A DNA stretch of 13,283 bases from an uncultured Ruminococcus sp. (GCA_947176565.1 CAMWRC010000009.1:1-13283); one strand, 5' to 3'. Counted from the first letter of the stretch, positions 1 to 6,902 are shown. A program made the numbers and translations. Notes: generated from the sequence alone by a model not told the origin.

Positions 1-34
1 AAATAAATCATCTGTTTATAAAAATTCTGAATAT

Positions 35-619
35 TTAATTATAAATTATAGGTCGGAGCTGAATCCCTTTGAAAGCCGCTTCAATTGTCTGCGGTATCAT
101 CTCAAATTCAGCTACGAGAGACGAAGGTTTTTTATCAATATCGTCCTGTAACATAGGAACAAAATAATAATTTCGGCGATTGTAAAGCTCGCCTATATTT
201 TTTGCCGAACCGGACAGCGAATCATTTGACGCAATCGCAAGAACTACCGGTTTTCCGCTTCTTAAATGCGATTTGACCGCCATAGTTACCGCAGTATCAG
301 TGATTCCATTGGCAAGCTTTGCGGCTGTATTTGATGTACATGGCGCAACTACCATAATATCCGTCATATTTTTCGGACCGATAGGTTCGGCATCTTTTAT
401 TGATGTAATAACTCCCCTGCCGCATATATTTTCAAGTCGTGCAAGATTATCGGTACTGCTGCCAAAACGAGTAGAAACACCTGCTGCTGTTTCTGAAAAT
501 ACCGGTATAAGTTCAGCACCCATATTTTTAAGCACTTCCGCCTGTTTAAAGCAGCGGTCAAAAGTGCAGAATGAACCAGTCATTGCAAATCCTATTTTTA
601 TTCCGCTAAATTCACCCAT
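35..619 (-). CDS. dpaB: Dipicolinate synthase subunit B
   Basis: This is the flavoprotein-family subunit of dipicolinate synthase (DpaB/SpoVFB). With DpaA it converts 4-hydroxy-tetrahydrodipicolinate, a lysine-pathway intermediate, to dipicolinic acid in the mother cell for loading into the spore core. The 194 aa length is normal for the family. Visible features are the N-terminal Rossmann-like flavoprotein start (GFAMTGSFCTF, residues 10-20), the S-T-R-F-G segment near 49-53, VVAPCTSNTAAKLANGITD (90-108), and the C-terminal block with KKPSSLV (163-169). The ATG at 617-619 is backed by AAAGGAG (minus strand, 635-629) at 9 nt spacing. It lies 70 nt downstream of dpaA on the same strand, so the pair is very likely one operon. 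Only 34 bases follow the stop inside the window, so its terminator is not visible. The assignment is strong because of both sequence and the dpaA neighbour. Confidence 0.95.
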   Translation of the reverse strand: MGEFSGIKIGFAMTGSFCTFDRCFKQAEVLKNMGAELIPVFSETAAGVSTRFGSSTDNLARLENICGRGVITSIKDAEPIGPKNMTDIMVVAPCTSNTAAKLANGITDTAVTMAVKSHLRSGKPVVLAIASNDSLSGSAKNIGELYNRRNYYFVPMLQDDIDKKPSSLVAEFEMIPQTIEAAFKGIQLRPIIYN

Positions 620-689
620 AAAGAATTTCTCCTTTATCTATTATATAGTATCGCTGTTTGAGTATCTGACAATGTAATATTTTCTCTGA

Positions 690-1529
690 TTAAACCGGAG
701 ACAGTATATTTAATATAGTTTCTGCCACGGCGATTCCGGCTGTTTTAGGAGCGGTTTTTCCCGGAAGTCCCAACGCCCATATTACCTTTTTTCCTGTTTT
801 TTTCGCTGCATTGAAATCAAAGCCGCCCGGACGCGATGCAAGGTCTATAAAAAGCGTATCTGCCGGAAATTTTTCAAGCATACTGCTGTCGAATATAAGA
901 TTCGGAACAGTATTGAATACAAGCTGAAAATCGCCATTGATTTCACCGGTATATACTGATTTTATACCGAACATACGAGCTTTTGCAGCTCCGCACTCAT
1001 TCCGTACAGCGACAGTAATATCCGCGCCGAATCCTTTCAGCATAAGAACAAGCGATGTACCGATTCTGCCAAGACCCGCAATAAGTACGCTCAGACCATT
1101 AAGCGTGACCGGAAGTTCTTCAAGAGCAACCTGCACCGCTCCCTCAGCAGACGGAATCGCATTTTTCAGGCTTATACTTTCGCTGTCCATATATGCTATA
1201 ACCGTGCTGTTCGGAAAATACATTCTGCTGCGTTCTGCATCTGTGCCTATAAAAACAACACTTCCGCGTTTTATGAAACGCTGTACTTCAGCCACGGTAA
1301 GATTTTTATTGTAAAGAGGCGCGGAAATATTACCGTTCTCGTCAGGCGGAACAACCGGAAGAACGGCATATTCAAACTCCATATCGTCACCGGCTTCATA
1401 AATCTGCATATTATCCGGAAAGTATGAACGTTCAATGCCAAGTATAAATATATCGTAATTCTGTGAAAGCCTTTCAGCGCAGTATATCTGTCTCATATCG
1501 CCGCCGGCTATAAGTATTTTCTTTTTCAT
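690..1529 (-). CDS. dpaA: Dipicolinate synthase subunit A
   Basis: This is the NAD(P)-binding subunit of dipicolinate synthase (DpaA/SpoVFA), partner of DpaB, acting in the mother-cell cytoplasm during late sporulation. From the start chosen here it is 279 aa. The N-terminus ILIAGGDMRQIYCAERL (5-21) is the family's typical opening. A second Rossmann motif follows, VLIAGLGRIGTSLVLMLKGFGAD (148-170, with GLGRIG at 152-157). The C-terminus holds the conserved stretch around ASRPGGFDF (231-239) and WALGLPGKTAPKTAG (251-265). An in-frame ATG at 1541 exists, but GGAG (1539-1536) overlaps that codon and sits 6 nt before the ATG at 1529, so 1529 is the better start. A sigma-K-like promoter lies upstream. 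The gene is followed by dpaB after a 70-nt gap with no hairpin. Confidence 0.95.
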   Translation of the reverse strand: MKKKILIAGGDMRQIYCAERLSQNYDIFILGIERSYFPDNMQIYEAGDDMEFEYAVLPVVPPDENGNISAPLYNKNLTVAEVQRFIKRGSVVFIGTDAERSRMYFPNSTVIAYMDSESISLKNAIPSAEGAVQVALEELPVTLNGLSVLIAGLGRIGTSLVLMLKGFGADITVAVRNECGAAKARMFGIKSVYTGEINGDFQLVFNTVPNLIFDSSMLEKFPADTLFIDLASRPGGFDFNAAKKTGKKVIWALGLPGKTAPKTAGIAVAETILNILSPV

Positions 1530-1535
1530 GTGGTT

Positions 1536-1539
1536 CTCC
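1536..1539 (-). promoter_or_regulatory. RBS deciding the dpaA start
   Basis: Read on the minus strand, GGAG occupies 1539-1536 and is followed by six bases (AACCAC) and then the ATG at 1529. The upstream in-frame ATG at 1541 overlaps this motif and has only A/T-rich sequence before it with no Shine-Dalgarno match. This supports a 279-residue rather than a 283-residue DpaA. Confidence 0.7.
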
Positions 1540-1562
1540 ATTCAAAAAATATTCTTATACCT

Positions 1563-1590
1563 TATTATATGGAGGAAATTATGTTTTGTT
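1563..1590 (-). promoter_or_regulatory. Sigma-K-like promoter of dpaAB
   Basis: On the minus strand AACA (1590-1587) is followed 15 bases later by CATATAATA (1571-1563). This matches the late mother-cell sigma-K pattern (mACm, about 16 bases, CATAnnnTA), with a full match in the -10. The predicted start of transcription, near 1556, leaves a short leader before the dpaA ribosome site. A vegetative reading of the TATAAT inside it is weaker: the only good -35-like hexamer upstream (TTTACA) is about 31 bases away. In Bacillus the spoVF operon is known to be sigma-K dependent; assigning it here is inference from motif and gene function. Sigma-E promoters share a related -10, so that factor cannot be excluded. 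Confidence 0.6.
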
Positions 1591-1650
1591 ACTTTTTCAC
1601 TGTAAACAACTCTTAGTCAGACTGTCATATAAAAACCAGCTGAGAGAATT

Positions 1651-1679
1651 TTAATTAGCCAAAAGTGAATTGGTATAAT
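1651..1679 (+). promoter_or_regulatory. Possible upstream vegetative promoter of the glycosyltransferase operon
   Basis: TTAATT (1651-1656), 17 bases, then TATAAT (1674-1679) preceded by TGG, an extended -10. The -35 is weak. It would form a tandem pair with the better promoter at 1696-1724. Confidence 0.35.
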
Positions 1680-1695
1680 TTATTTTTGATAACAC

Positions 1696-1724
1696 TTGTA
1701 TTATGACTGAAAATATGCTATAAT
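1696..1724 (+). promoter_or_regulatory. Vegetative promoter of the glycosyltransferase operon
   Basis: TTGTAT (1696-1701) and TATAAT (1719-1724) are separated by 17 bases, with TGC immediately before the -10 (extended -10). Transcription would begin near 1731, just before the GGGGGAG ribosome site at 1733-1739, giving a very short leader. Confidence 0.7.
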
Positions 1725-1748
1725 AAAAAAAAGGGGGAGCATAATGCT

Positions 1749-2705
1749 ATGGATAAAATCGCTGTACTGATACCATGTTACAATGAAGCTCAGACAATCT
1801 TCAAAGTGGTAAAGGATTTTAAAAAGGAATTGCCGGAAGCCGTAATATATGTTTATGATAATAATTCCACAGACAATACTGCTGAACTCGCCCGACAGGC
1901 AGGAGCAGTAGTACGGCATGAATATCAGCAGGGAAAAGGAAACGTAATAAGACGAATGTTCCGTGAAATTGATGCTGAATGTTATCTTATGGCTGACGGA
2001 GATGATACATATCCGGCAGAACACGCAAGGGAACTCGTCAGACCTGTACTGGAAAAAAATGCTGATATGGTTGTAGGTGACAGACTTTCTTCAACCTATT
2101 TTGAAGAAAACAAACGACCATTTCATAATTTCGGAAATAGTATAGTCAGATTTTTTATAAATCAGATATTTCATTCTGAAATCAAAGACATTATGACGGG
2201 CTACCGCGCATTCGGATTTCGTTTTGTAAAGACATTTCCGGTATTATCAAAGGGTTTTGAAATAGAAACTGAAATGAGTATTCATGCAATCGACAAGAAT
2301 ATGTCTGTTGAAAATGTAATAATTAATTACCGCGACCGTCAGGAAGGCAGCGAATCAAAACTGAATACCTATTCAGATGGAATCAAGGTATTGTTTATGA
2401 TTTTAAAATTATTTAAAAATTACAAACCGATGCAGTTTTTCAGTGGAATTGCACTTGTTCTGATAGTAATTTGTGCGATTCTGTTCCTGCCAGTATGGAT
2501 TGCCTATATGCAGACCGGACTTGTAGAAAGATTCCCGACACTTATTATCTGTGGTTTTATTTTTATTGCCGCATTACAGTCATTCTTTTCCGGTATGATT
2601 CTCAGCTGTATCGTACAGAAGAACCGGCATGATTTTGAAATGCATCTTCATAATTCAGAAGAACACTATAAACAGCTTTGTCAGAAAGAGAGAGAAGAAA
2701 AATGA
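1749..2705 (+). CDS. GT2 glycosyltransferase, DPM1/GtrB-like, membrane-anchored
   Basis: This is a family 2 glycosyltransferase that most likely moves a sugar from a nucleotide donor to undecaprenyl phosphate on the cytoplasmic face of the membrane. The catalytic domain covers about residues 1-215: IPCYNEAQTI (8-17), YDNNSTDNT (36-44), the metal-binding MADGDDTYP (81-89), KDIMTGYRAF (146-155) and RDRQEGSESKL (195-205). Two hydrophobic segments follow at about 230-252 and 264-290, as in CsbB/GtrB-type enzymes, then a charged tail. The 318 aa length fits that group. The ATG at 1749 is preceded by GGGGGAG at 9 nt; a closer out-of-frame ATG at 1744 opens only an 8-codon frame. The stop overlaps the start of the next gene (ATGA), so the two are translationally coupled. 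The sugar and final acceptor cannot be told from sequence. Confidence 0.85.
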   Translation: MDKIAVLIPCYNEAQTIFKVVKDFKKELPEAVIYVYDNNSTDNTAELARQAGAVVRHEYQQGKGNVIRRMFREIDAECYLMADGDDTYPAEHARELVRPVLEKNADMVVGDRLSSTYFEENKRPFHNFGNSIVRFFINQIFHSEIKDIMTGYRAFGFRFVKTFPVLSKGFEIETEMSIHAIDKNMSVENVIINYRDRQEGSESKLNTYSDGIKVLFMILKLFKNYKPMQFFSGIALVLIVICAILFLPVWIAYMQTGLVERFPTLIICGFIFIAALQSFFSGMILSCIVQKNRHDFEMHLHNSEEHYKQLCQKEREEK

Positions 2706-4486
2706 AAATCATAGAATCATATAAACGGCTGAAAAATAAACCATTTTTTACAAATTATTTTCTTCCTGTGCTCTGCTCCCTTGTGACCGGAACTGCATTT
2801 TCTTTGTTTCTTGGATTAGGTACAGAAAATTTCTTTACTTTAATTTTTTTAGTGCTGCTTTGTCCCCTTTATAAAAATACATTGACAATATGTGATAAAA
2901 AGCTTATCCTTGTTTCTTCCGTATGCGGATTTTTGCTTATGGTGTCCTGCATAATGGGAAAGATACGGAATTTCTGGGGAAATTATACTGTAAATCAGAA
3001 TATTATATTGATAATTGGTTTTTTTCTGTTTTTCTGTTCGTGTCTTATGTGGATATATCAGAAAATCAGAAAAACAGAATGGAATACAGACAAAGTGCGG
3101 GATAAAAAGAAAAACAAACTGATTTTCTGGGGTTCTTCTGTTATCATGCTTTTAGCATGGCTGCCATACTTTATCTATATGTTTCCGGGAATCATGACAT
3201 CAGATTCCAACTGGCAGTTACGACAGGCAATCGGTATTGAACCATATTCAAATCATCACCCTATCGCACATACTCTTGTCATCAAGCTGTTCTATTCTAT
3301 CGGACTTTTTTTATTTAAGGGTGATGTAAATCTTGCTCTTGCAACATACAGTGTTTGTCAGGCAATTCTTCTGTCAATGGCATTTGCTTATCTGATTATG
3401 ACATTATATGAATTCGGATTCCGGAAATCCGTATTGATTGCAGTATTATTATCATATGCGCTGCCGTCTTACCATGCACTTTACAGCGTTACCATGTGGA
3501 AAGACATCTGGTTCGGAGGAATTATACTTGTGCTTTCCACAACTCTGTGGAGAATTATTGTTCACTCCAGAACAGGCGCGAAAAAGATACGTTTGTCTGA
3601 GTTCATAATGTTTTTTATTTTCAGCGTCGGTATGTGTCTGTTCAGAAGCAACGGACTGTATGCATTTGTACTGCTGCTGTTATTCATGACAGTTTATTTT
3701 ATCAGAAAGAAAAATTTTGCAATTATTCTGAATGCCGCTGTTGCCCTTGCTGTTTCACTTGTTGTGAAAGGTCCTGTTTACAATGCAATGGGTGTTACGC
3801 CTGTTGAGACAATTGAATCGCTTTCCATTCCTGCCCAGCAGATTGCTTCAGTTATCAGAGATGATGCAAAACTGACAGAAGAACAAACTGCACTCCTGAG
3901 TGAAATAGTCGATATTTCCGCAGTGCCGGACAGATATACACCGAATATATCAGATTCAATCAAGGCTCTGGTAATAGAAAAAGACAATCAGGAATATCTG
4001 ACCGAGCATAAGTTTGAGTTTCTGAAACTCTGGATAGACCTGGGAATCAAAAATCCAGTAAGTTATATCTTTGCATACGCGGAACAGACTTTCGGCTATT
4101 ATTATCCTGATGTACAATACTGGGTTTATGGTATCGGTATAGTCGGATATGGAATAGATGGACTAAGTCATCAGCCTGAAGTGTGTCCGGAATTTTTAAG
4201 AAACTTCATAGATAAATGCAAAGATGCCTATGGTAAATATCCCTATCTGGGATTATTCTGGAGTATCGGCATGGCAACATGGATGATTCTTTTTTCAGCC
4301 GGCGCAGTTTTCCTCAAGAAAAGAAAGAGTGATTTATTGATTTTTGTTCCTGTTATCGGCGTATTGTTTACATTGATGATTGCTACACCTGTATTTGCAG
4401 AATTTCGATATGCCTACAGTTTTTTCACCACACTGCCTTTATTATTTACCATTCCTTTCTGCAATGAGGAAAAAATCAGATGTTAA
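2702..4486 (+). CDS. Polytopic membrane protein, probable GT-C-type glycosyltransferase (DUF6020-like)
   Basis: This 594-aa protein has roughly 12-14 hydrophobic segments along its length, interrupted by one long hydrophilic region around residues 370-445. A striking block sits in the loop after the fifth or so segment: FPGIMTSDSNWQLRQAIG (about 161-178) followed by YSNHHPIAHTL (182-192). The acidic residue in the first large outer loop and the HHP motif resemble GT-C-fold transferases that use polyprenyl-phosphate sugars; I think it belongs to the DUF6020 group, from memory only. Coupling by ATGA overlap to the DPM1-like GT2 supports a role in using that enzyme's lipid-linked sugar outside the membrane. 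The ATG at 2702 is preferred over an in-frame TTG at 2678, which has no ribosome site. A hairpin terminator follows directly. Function beyond membrane glycosylation is inference. Confidence 0.7.
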   Translation: MKIIESYKRLKNKPFFTNYFLPVLCSLVTGTAFSLFLGLGTENFFTLIFLVLLCPLYKNTLTICDKKLILVSSVCGFLLMVSCIMGKIRNFWGNYTVNQNIILIIGFFLFFCSCLMWIYQKIRKTEWNTDKVRDKKKNKLIFWGSSVIMLLAWLPYFIYMFPGIMTSDSNWQLRQAIGIEPYSNHHPIAHTLVIKLFYSIGLFLFKGDVNLALATYSVCQAILLSMAFAYLIMTLYEFGFRKSVLIAVLLSYALPSYHALYSVTMWKDIWFGGIILVLSTTLWRIIVHSRTGAKKIRLSEFIMFFIFSVGMCLFRSNGLYAFVLLLLFMTVYFIRKKNFAIILNAAVALAVSLVVKGPVYNAMGVTPVETIESLSIPAQQIASVIRDDAKLTEEQTALLSEIVDISAVPDRYTPNISDSIKALVIEKDNQEYLTEHKFEFLKLWIDLGIKNPVSYIFAYAEQTFGYYYPDVQYWVYGIGIVGYGIDGLSHQPEVCPEFLRNFIDKCKDAYGKYPYLGLFWSIGMATWMILFSAGAVFLKKRKSDLLIFVPVIGVLFTLMIATPVFAEFRYAYSFFTTLPLLFTIPFCNEEKIRC

Positions 4487-4492
4487 AGAAAA

Positions 4493-4525
4493 ATCCTGTC
4501 AGTACTATGCTGACAGGATAATTTT
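4493..4525 (+). terminator. Hairpin terminator of the glycosyltransferase operon
   Basis: ATCCTGTCAG (4493-4502) pairs over 10 bp with CTGACAGGAT (4510-4519) around a 7-base loop, and is followed by AATTTTATAT. The hairpin begins seven bases after the stop codon of the membrane protein gene. The T-tract is short, so termination may be partial. Confidence 0.7.
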
Positions 4526-4598
4526 ATATAAACAGAATATTTATAATAATATGTTTTAATCAACAAAGCTGATTTCTGTGACAATATCATAAATGCTA

Positions 4599-4627
4599 TT
4601 GATTTTTGAAACAGAAAATGGTATAAT
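4599..4627 (+). promoter_or_regulatory. Vegetative promoter of the RING/DUF2628 gene
   Basis: TTGATT (4599-4604), exactly 17 bases, TATAAT (4622-4627), with TGG directly before the -10. It stands 40 bases ahead of a start codon with a full AGGAGG site, between a terminator and the gene, so this gene is its own transcription unit. Confidence 0.75.
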
Positions 4628-4666
4628 AAAGGCAAATAAGAAAAAATTGCTGTCAGGAGGAATCTT

Positions 4667-5605
4667 ATGAAATTTGCTGGTGAAGCCTGTTCAAAATGCG
4701 GTGAAATATTTAATGAAAATGATGATGTTGTTGTATGCCCTGAATGCGGTTCTCCACACCACAGAATCTGCTACGGCAGTGAATGTGCCAACGCTTCACT
4801 TCATGGAACAGATTATAAATGGCAGAAAAAAATTGTCTCCATAAAATCCGGAAGCGAAAAACCAAGAGTCGCTGTACGCTGTCCGGACTGCGGAGCTGTT
4901 TCGGATTCCACACTAAACAGATGTCCCGGATGCGGTACTGAATTTACAGATGAACTCATCGAAAAATCAAGAACAGACCATAACAAGGCTCTTCACGACC
5001 TTTTTAAATTAGAGCCTGACTTTACATTTGAGGGTATTCCGGTTCCGGAAGTGATTTTCTTTCTACGCTCAAATGTAATGTACTATCTCAATTCTTTCTG
5101 CAATATTGCCAAAAAAAGAAAAAATATATCATTCAATCTTATATGCTTCATATTTCCGCCGATATATTTCGCAAACAGACGTATGTGGTTCTGGGCTGTA
5201 CTCACAACAATTATAAGCGTAATTCTCTCACTGCCTCTTGCCGTTACAACTATTATGGAAATGAGCATCGACGGTTCAGCACGCGATTTTTTCTCTGCCG
5301 GTCTGATAAATGTACTTTCTAATAATGAAAATATCCTGATGAGATTAATTGAAATATGCAATACTGCCGATTTTATATTCCGGTTCATACTCTGCATTTT
5401 TGCAAACCGTATCTACTACCGCCACACCATACGTTCTATAAAGATACTTCATAATTATAAAAAAAATGTTCCGCCCACTCCGCAGGAACTTCGGAGTATA
5501 GGCGGTGTACGCCCTCTTAATACAGTCATCGCGGTTGCTCTTACTTTCGTGATTACATTTCTTGCAATGCTTTTTTCGCAGATTATTCTCGAGTCAATAA
5601 TTTAA
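4667..5605 (+). CDS. Membrane protein with N-terminal RING-type zinc domain and zinc ribbon (DUF2628-like)
   Basis: This 312-aa protein has three parts. Residues 8-45 form a RING/treble-clef-like zinc module: C8-x2-C11, C24-x2-C27, H31-H32, C35 and C40, in the pattern of the prokaryotic RING family. Residues 72-89 hold a zinc ribbon (CPDCG ... CPGCG). From about residue 155 the protein is membrane-embedded: FNLICFIFPPIYFANRRMW (156-174) resembles the DUF2628 start, and further hydrophobic segments lie at about 176-197, 236-249 and 285-307. The zinc part is most likely cytoplasmic. The start is secure: AGGAGG (4655-4660) is 6 nt from the ATG. It has its own promoter and no partner gene on either side, so context says little. 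A regulatory, adaptor or membrane-stress sensing role is possible; no enzymatic residues are seen. Ubiquitin-ligase activity should not be assumed from the RING-like fold. Confidence 0.8.
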   Translation: MKFAGEACSKCGEIFNENDDVVVCPECGSPHHRICYGSECANASLHGTDYKWQKKIVSIKSGSEKPRVAVRCPDCGAVSDSTLNRCPGCGTEFTDELIEKSRTDHNKALHDLFKLEPDFTFEGIPVPEVIFFLRSNVMYYLNSFCNIAKKRKNISFNLICFIFPPIYFANRRMWFWAVLTTIISVILSLPLAVTTIMEMSIDGSARDFFSAGLINVLSNNENILMRLIEICNTADFIFRFILCIFANRIYYRHTIRSIKILHNYKKNVPPTPQELRSIGGVRPLNTVIAVALTFVITFLAMLFSQIILESII

Positions 5606-5709
5606 GTATTTCCGGCAACTGCATCATACAAAAACAATAGCATTTTCAGCAATATCACAAAGTCACACCCGATTTTTTTGTACAAATTCCATTATTTTTT
5701 AAAAACATA

Positions 5710-5738
5710 TGGACAAATCAGAAAAAATAGGTTATAAT
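5710..5738 (+). promoter_or_regulatory. Promoter of the rsmD-coaD operon
   Basis: TGGACA (5710-5715), 17 bases, TATAAT (5733-5738). Transcription would start near 5745, which leaves no room for translation from the in-frame ATG at 5752 and supports the rsmD start at 5776. Confidence 0.75.
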
Positions 5739-5760
5739 AGAATAGTATATTATGAATTTA

Positions 5761-5768
5761 AAGGCGGA
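5761..5768 (+). promoter_or_regulatory. RBS deciding the rsmD start
   Basis: AAGGCGGA lies 7 nt upstream of the ATG at 5776. Starting there gives the family-typical N-terminus MRVITGSARG. The ATG at 5752 would be nearly leaderless and adds eight residues unlike the family. Confidence 0.7.
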
Positions 5769-5775
5769 ATTTTTT

Positions 5776-6330
5776 ATGCGAGTAATCACAGGCAGTGCAA
5801 GAGGCTGTAAACTTATCACGCCGGAAGGCATGGACGTAAGACCTACAGGCGAAAAAGTCAAAGAGGGTGTTTTTTCTTCAATACAGTTTGAAATTGAAGG
5901 CGCATACGTCCTTGACCTGTTTGCAGGCAGCGGTCAGCTCGGTATCGAAGCACTGAGCAGAGGTGCGGCACACAGCGTATTTGTTGACAACTCTGCCCGT
6001 TCTCTCAGATGCGTCAACGATAATCTCAGAAATACCGGACTGGCACGGTCAGCTGAAGTAATAAGCCGTGACAGCTATGATTATATCAAGATAACAGCTC
6101 AGAAATTTGATATAATCTTCCTCGACCCGCCGTACAGATACGGTCATATCACAAAACTTCTTCCGCTTGCCGCCGCAAAGCTCAAAGACGGCGGAAGTAT
6201 AATATGTGAATACGAAAAAGAAGCCGGTCAGCCTGATGCACCGGAAGGAACGGTTCTGAAAAAAGTCTACAGCTACGGCAGAATCAGCGTCGCAGTTTTC
6301 AGAAAACCGCTCAGGGAGGACGAAGAATGA
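5776..6330 (+). CDS. rsmD: 16S rRNA (guanine(966)-N(2))-methyltransferase
   Basis: RsmD transfers a methyl group from S-adenosylmethionine to N2 of G966 in 16S rRNA of the small subunit. From the 5776 start it is 184 aa, the normal length. The N-terminal MRVITGSARG and VRPTGEKVKEGVFSSI (21-36) are typical. The SAM-binding motif I is VLDLFAGSGQLGIEALSRGA (45-64), followed by the acidic FVDNS (69-73), and the catalytic DPPY lies at 117-120 in IIFLDPPY. A small variation is Q54 where many homologues have A or G in the glycine-rich loop. The stop overlaps the coaD start (ATGA, 6327-6330), a linkage of rsmD and coaD widely conserved in Firmicutes. Confidence 0.96.
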   Translation: MRVITGSARGCKLITPEGMDVRPTGEKVKEGVFSSIQFEIEGAYVLDLFAGSGQLGIEALSRGAAHSVFVDNSARSLRCVNDNLRNTGLARSAEVISRDSYDYIKITAQKFDIIFLDPPYRYGHITKLLPLAAAKLKDGGSIICEYEKEAGQPDAPEGTVLKKVYSYGRISVAVFRKPLREDEE

Positions 6331-6812
6331 GACGTGTAGCTGTCTGCCCCGGTTCATTCGACCCCGTAACACGCGGGCATCTTGACATAATTACAAGAGC
6401 TTCAAAGCTCTTTGATAAGGTAATCGTACTTATTTCAATAAATGCCGGCAAAGCTAAACCCAGTTTTACCGCTACTGAACGTATGCTTATGATAGAGGCT
6501 GTAACACGTAATCTTGACAATGTCGTCATTGATGTTCTGGACGGACTTCTTGCAGATTACGTGCGCGACGTCGGAGCTATTGCAATTGTCAAAGGTCTCC
6601 GCGCAGTCAGCGATTTTGAATACGAATTTCAGATGGCTCTTGCAAATAAAAAACTCTATGCCGGTGCTGAGACAGTTTTTCTTACCACTGCCTCCGAGAA
6701 TATGTATCTCAGTTCCAGCGTTGTCAAGCAGATTGCATATTTCGGCGGAGATATAAGCCATTTTGTGCCGGAAGAAATACTGGAAGATATAAAGAAACGA
6801 CTTGTAAAATAA
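6327..6812 (+). CDS. coaD: Phosphopantetheine adenylyltransferase
   Basis: CoaD catalyses the fourth step of coenzyme A synthesis, 4'-phosphopantetheine plus ATP to dephospho-CoA and pyrophosphate, in the cytoplasm. The 161 aa length is normal. The nucleotidyltransferase motif is GSFDPVTRGH (9-18, with catalytic H18). Substrate-binding residues lie in KPSFTATERM (44-53), VKGLRAVSDFEYEFQMA (88-104) and the C-terminal ATP-contacting YLSSSVVKQIA (127-137). Translation is coupled to rsmD by an ATGA overlap, with a strong AGGGAGG (6313-6319) inside the rsmD end at 7 nt spacing. A 90-nt gap separates it from the coiled-coil gene, with no terminator, so transcription probably continues. Confidence 0.97.
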   Translation: MRRVAVCPGSFDPVTRGHLDIITRASKLFDKVIVLISINAGKAKPSFTATERMLMIEAVTRNLDNVVIDVLDGLLADYVRDVGAIAIVKGLRAVSDFEYEFQMALANKKLYAGAETVFLTTASENMYLSSSVVKQIAYFGGDISHFVPEEILEDIKKRLVK

Positions 6813-6822
6813 ATAATCCGTC

Positions 6823-6855
6823 ATTGCAGAATACTGCGCTTTCAGATGCTGCAAT
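6823..6855 (+). other. Weak hairpin between coaD and the coiled-coil gene
   Basis: ATTGCAG (6823-6829) can pair with CTGCAAT (6849-6855) around a 19-base loop. No T-tract follows, so it is not a terminator. It could be a processing or stability element in the operon transcript, or chance. Confidence 0.25.
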
Positions 6856-6887
6856 TTCGCTGGAACATAGCCGGCTCTAAAGTTAAT

Positions 6888-6893
6888 AAGGAG
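6888..6893 (+). promoter_or_regulatory. RBS deciding the coiled-coil protein start
   Basis: AAGGAG is 9 nt before the ATG at 6903. A longer reading frame begins at 6846 with no ribosome site and its added residues look like translated spacer, so 6903 is the start. Confidence 0.7.
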
Positions 6894-6902
6894 TGTAAAT
6901 TT

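Noticed and set aside
620..689. Separate sporulation promoter before dpaB
   Set aside because: GATACTATA resembles the sigma-K -10 with one mismatch, but no AC element lies at the needed distance; a TATAAT there also lacks a -35. Read-through from dpaA explains expression.
1744..1770. ATG at 1744 as the glycosyltransferase start or a regulatory upstream ORF
   Set aside because: It opens an out-of-frame 8-codon frame, is only 4 nt from the ribosome site, and the ATG at 1749 has better spacing and a family-typical N-terminus.
1701..2024. Minus-strand frame of 107 aa overlapping the glycosyltransferase
   Set aside because: It is antisense to a clear GT2 domain, and covers the forward promoter; no ribosome site or recognisable motif.
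6435..6854. Minus-strand frame of 139 aa over coaD
   Set aside because: It is a shadow of the highly conserved coaD gene, with no start signals or known motifs.
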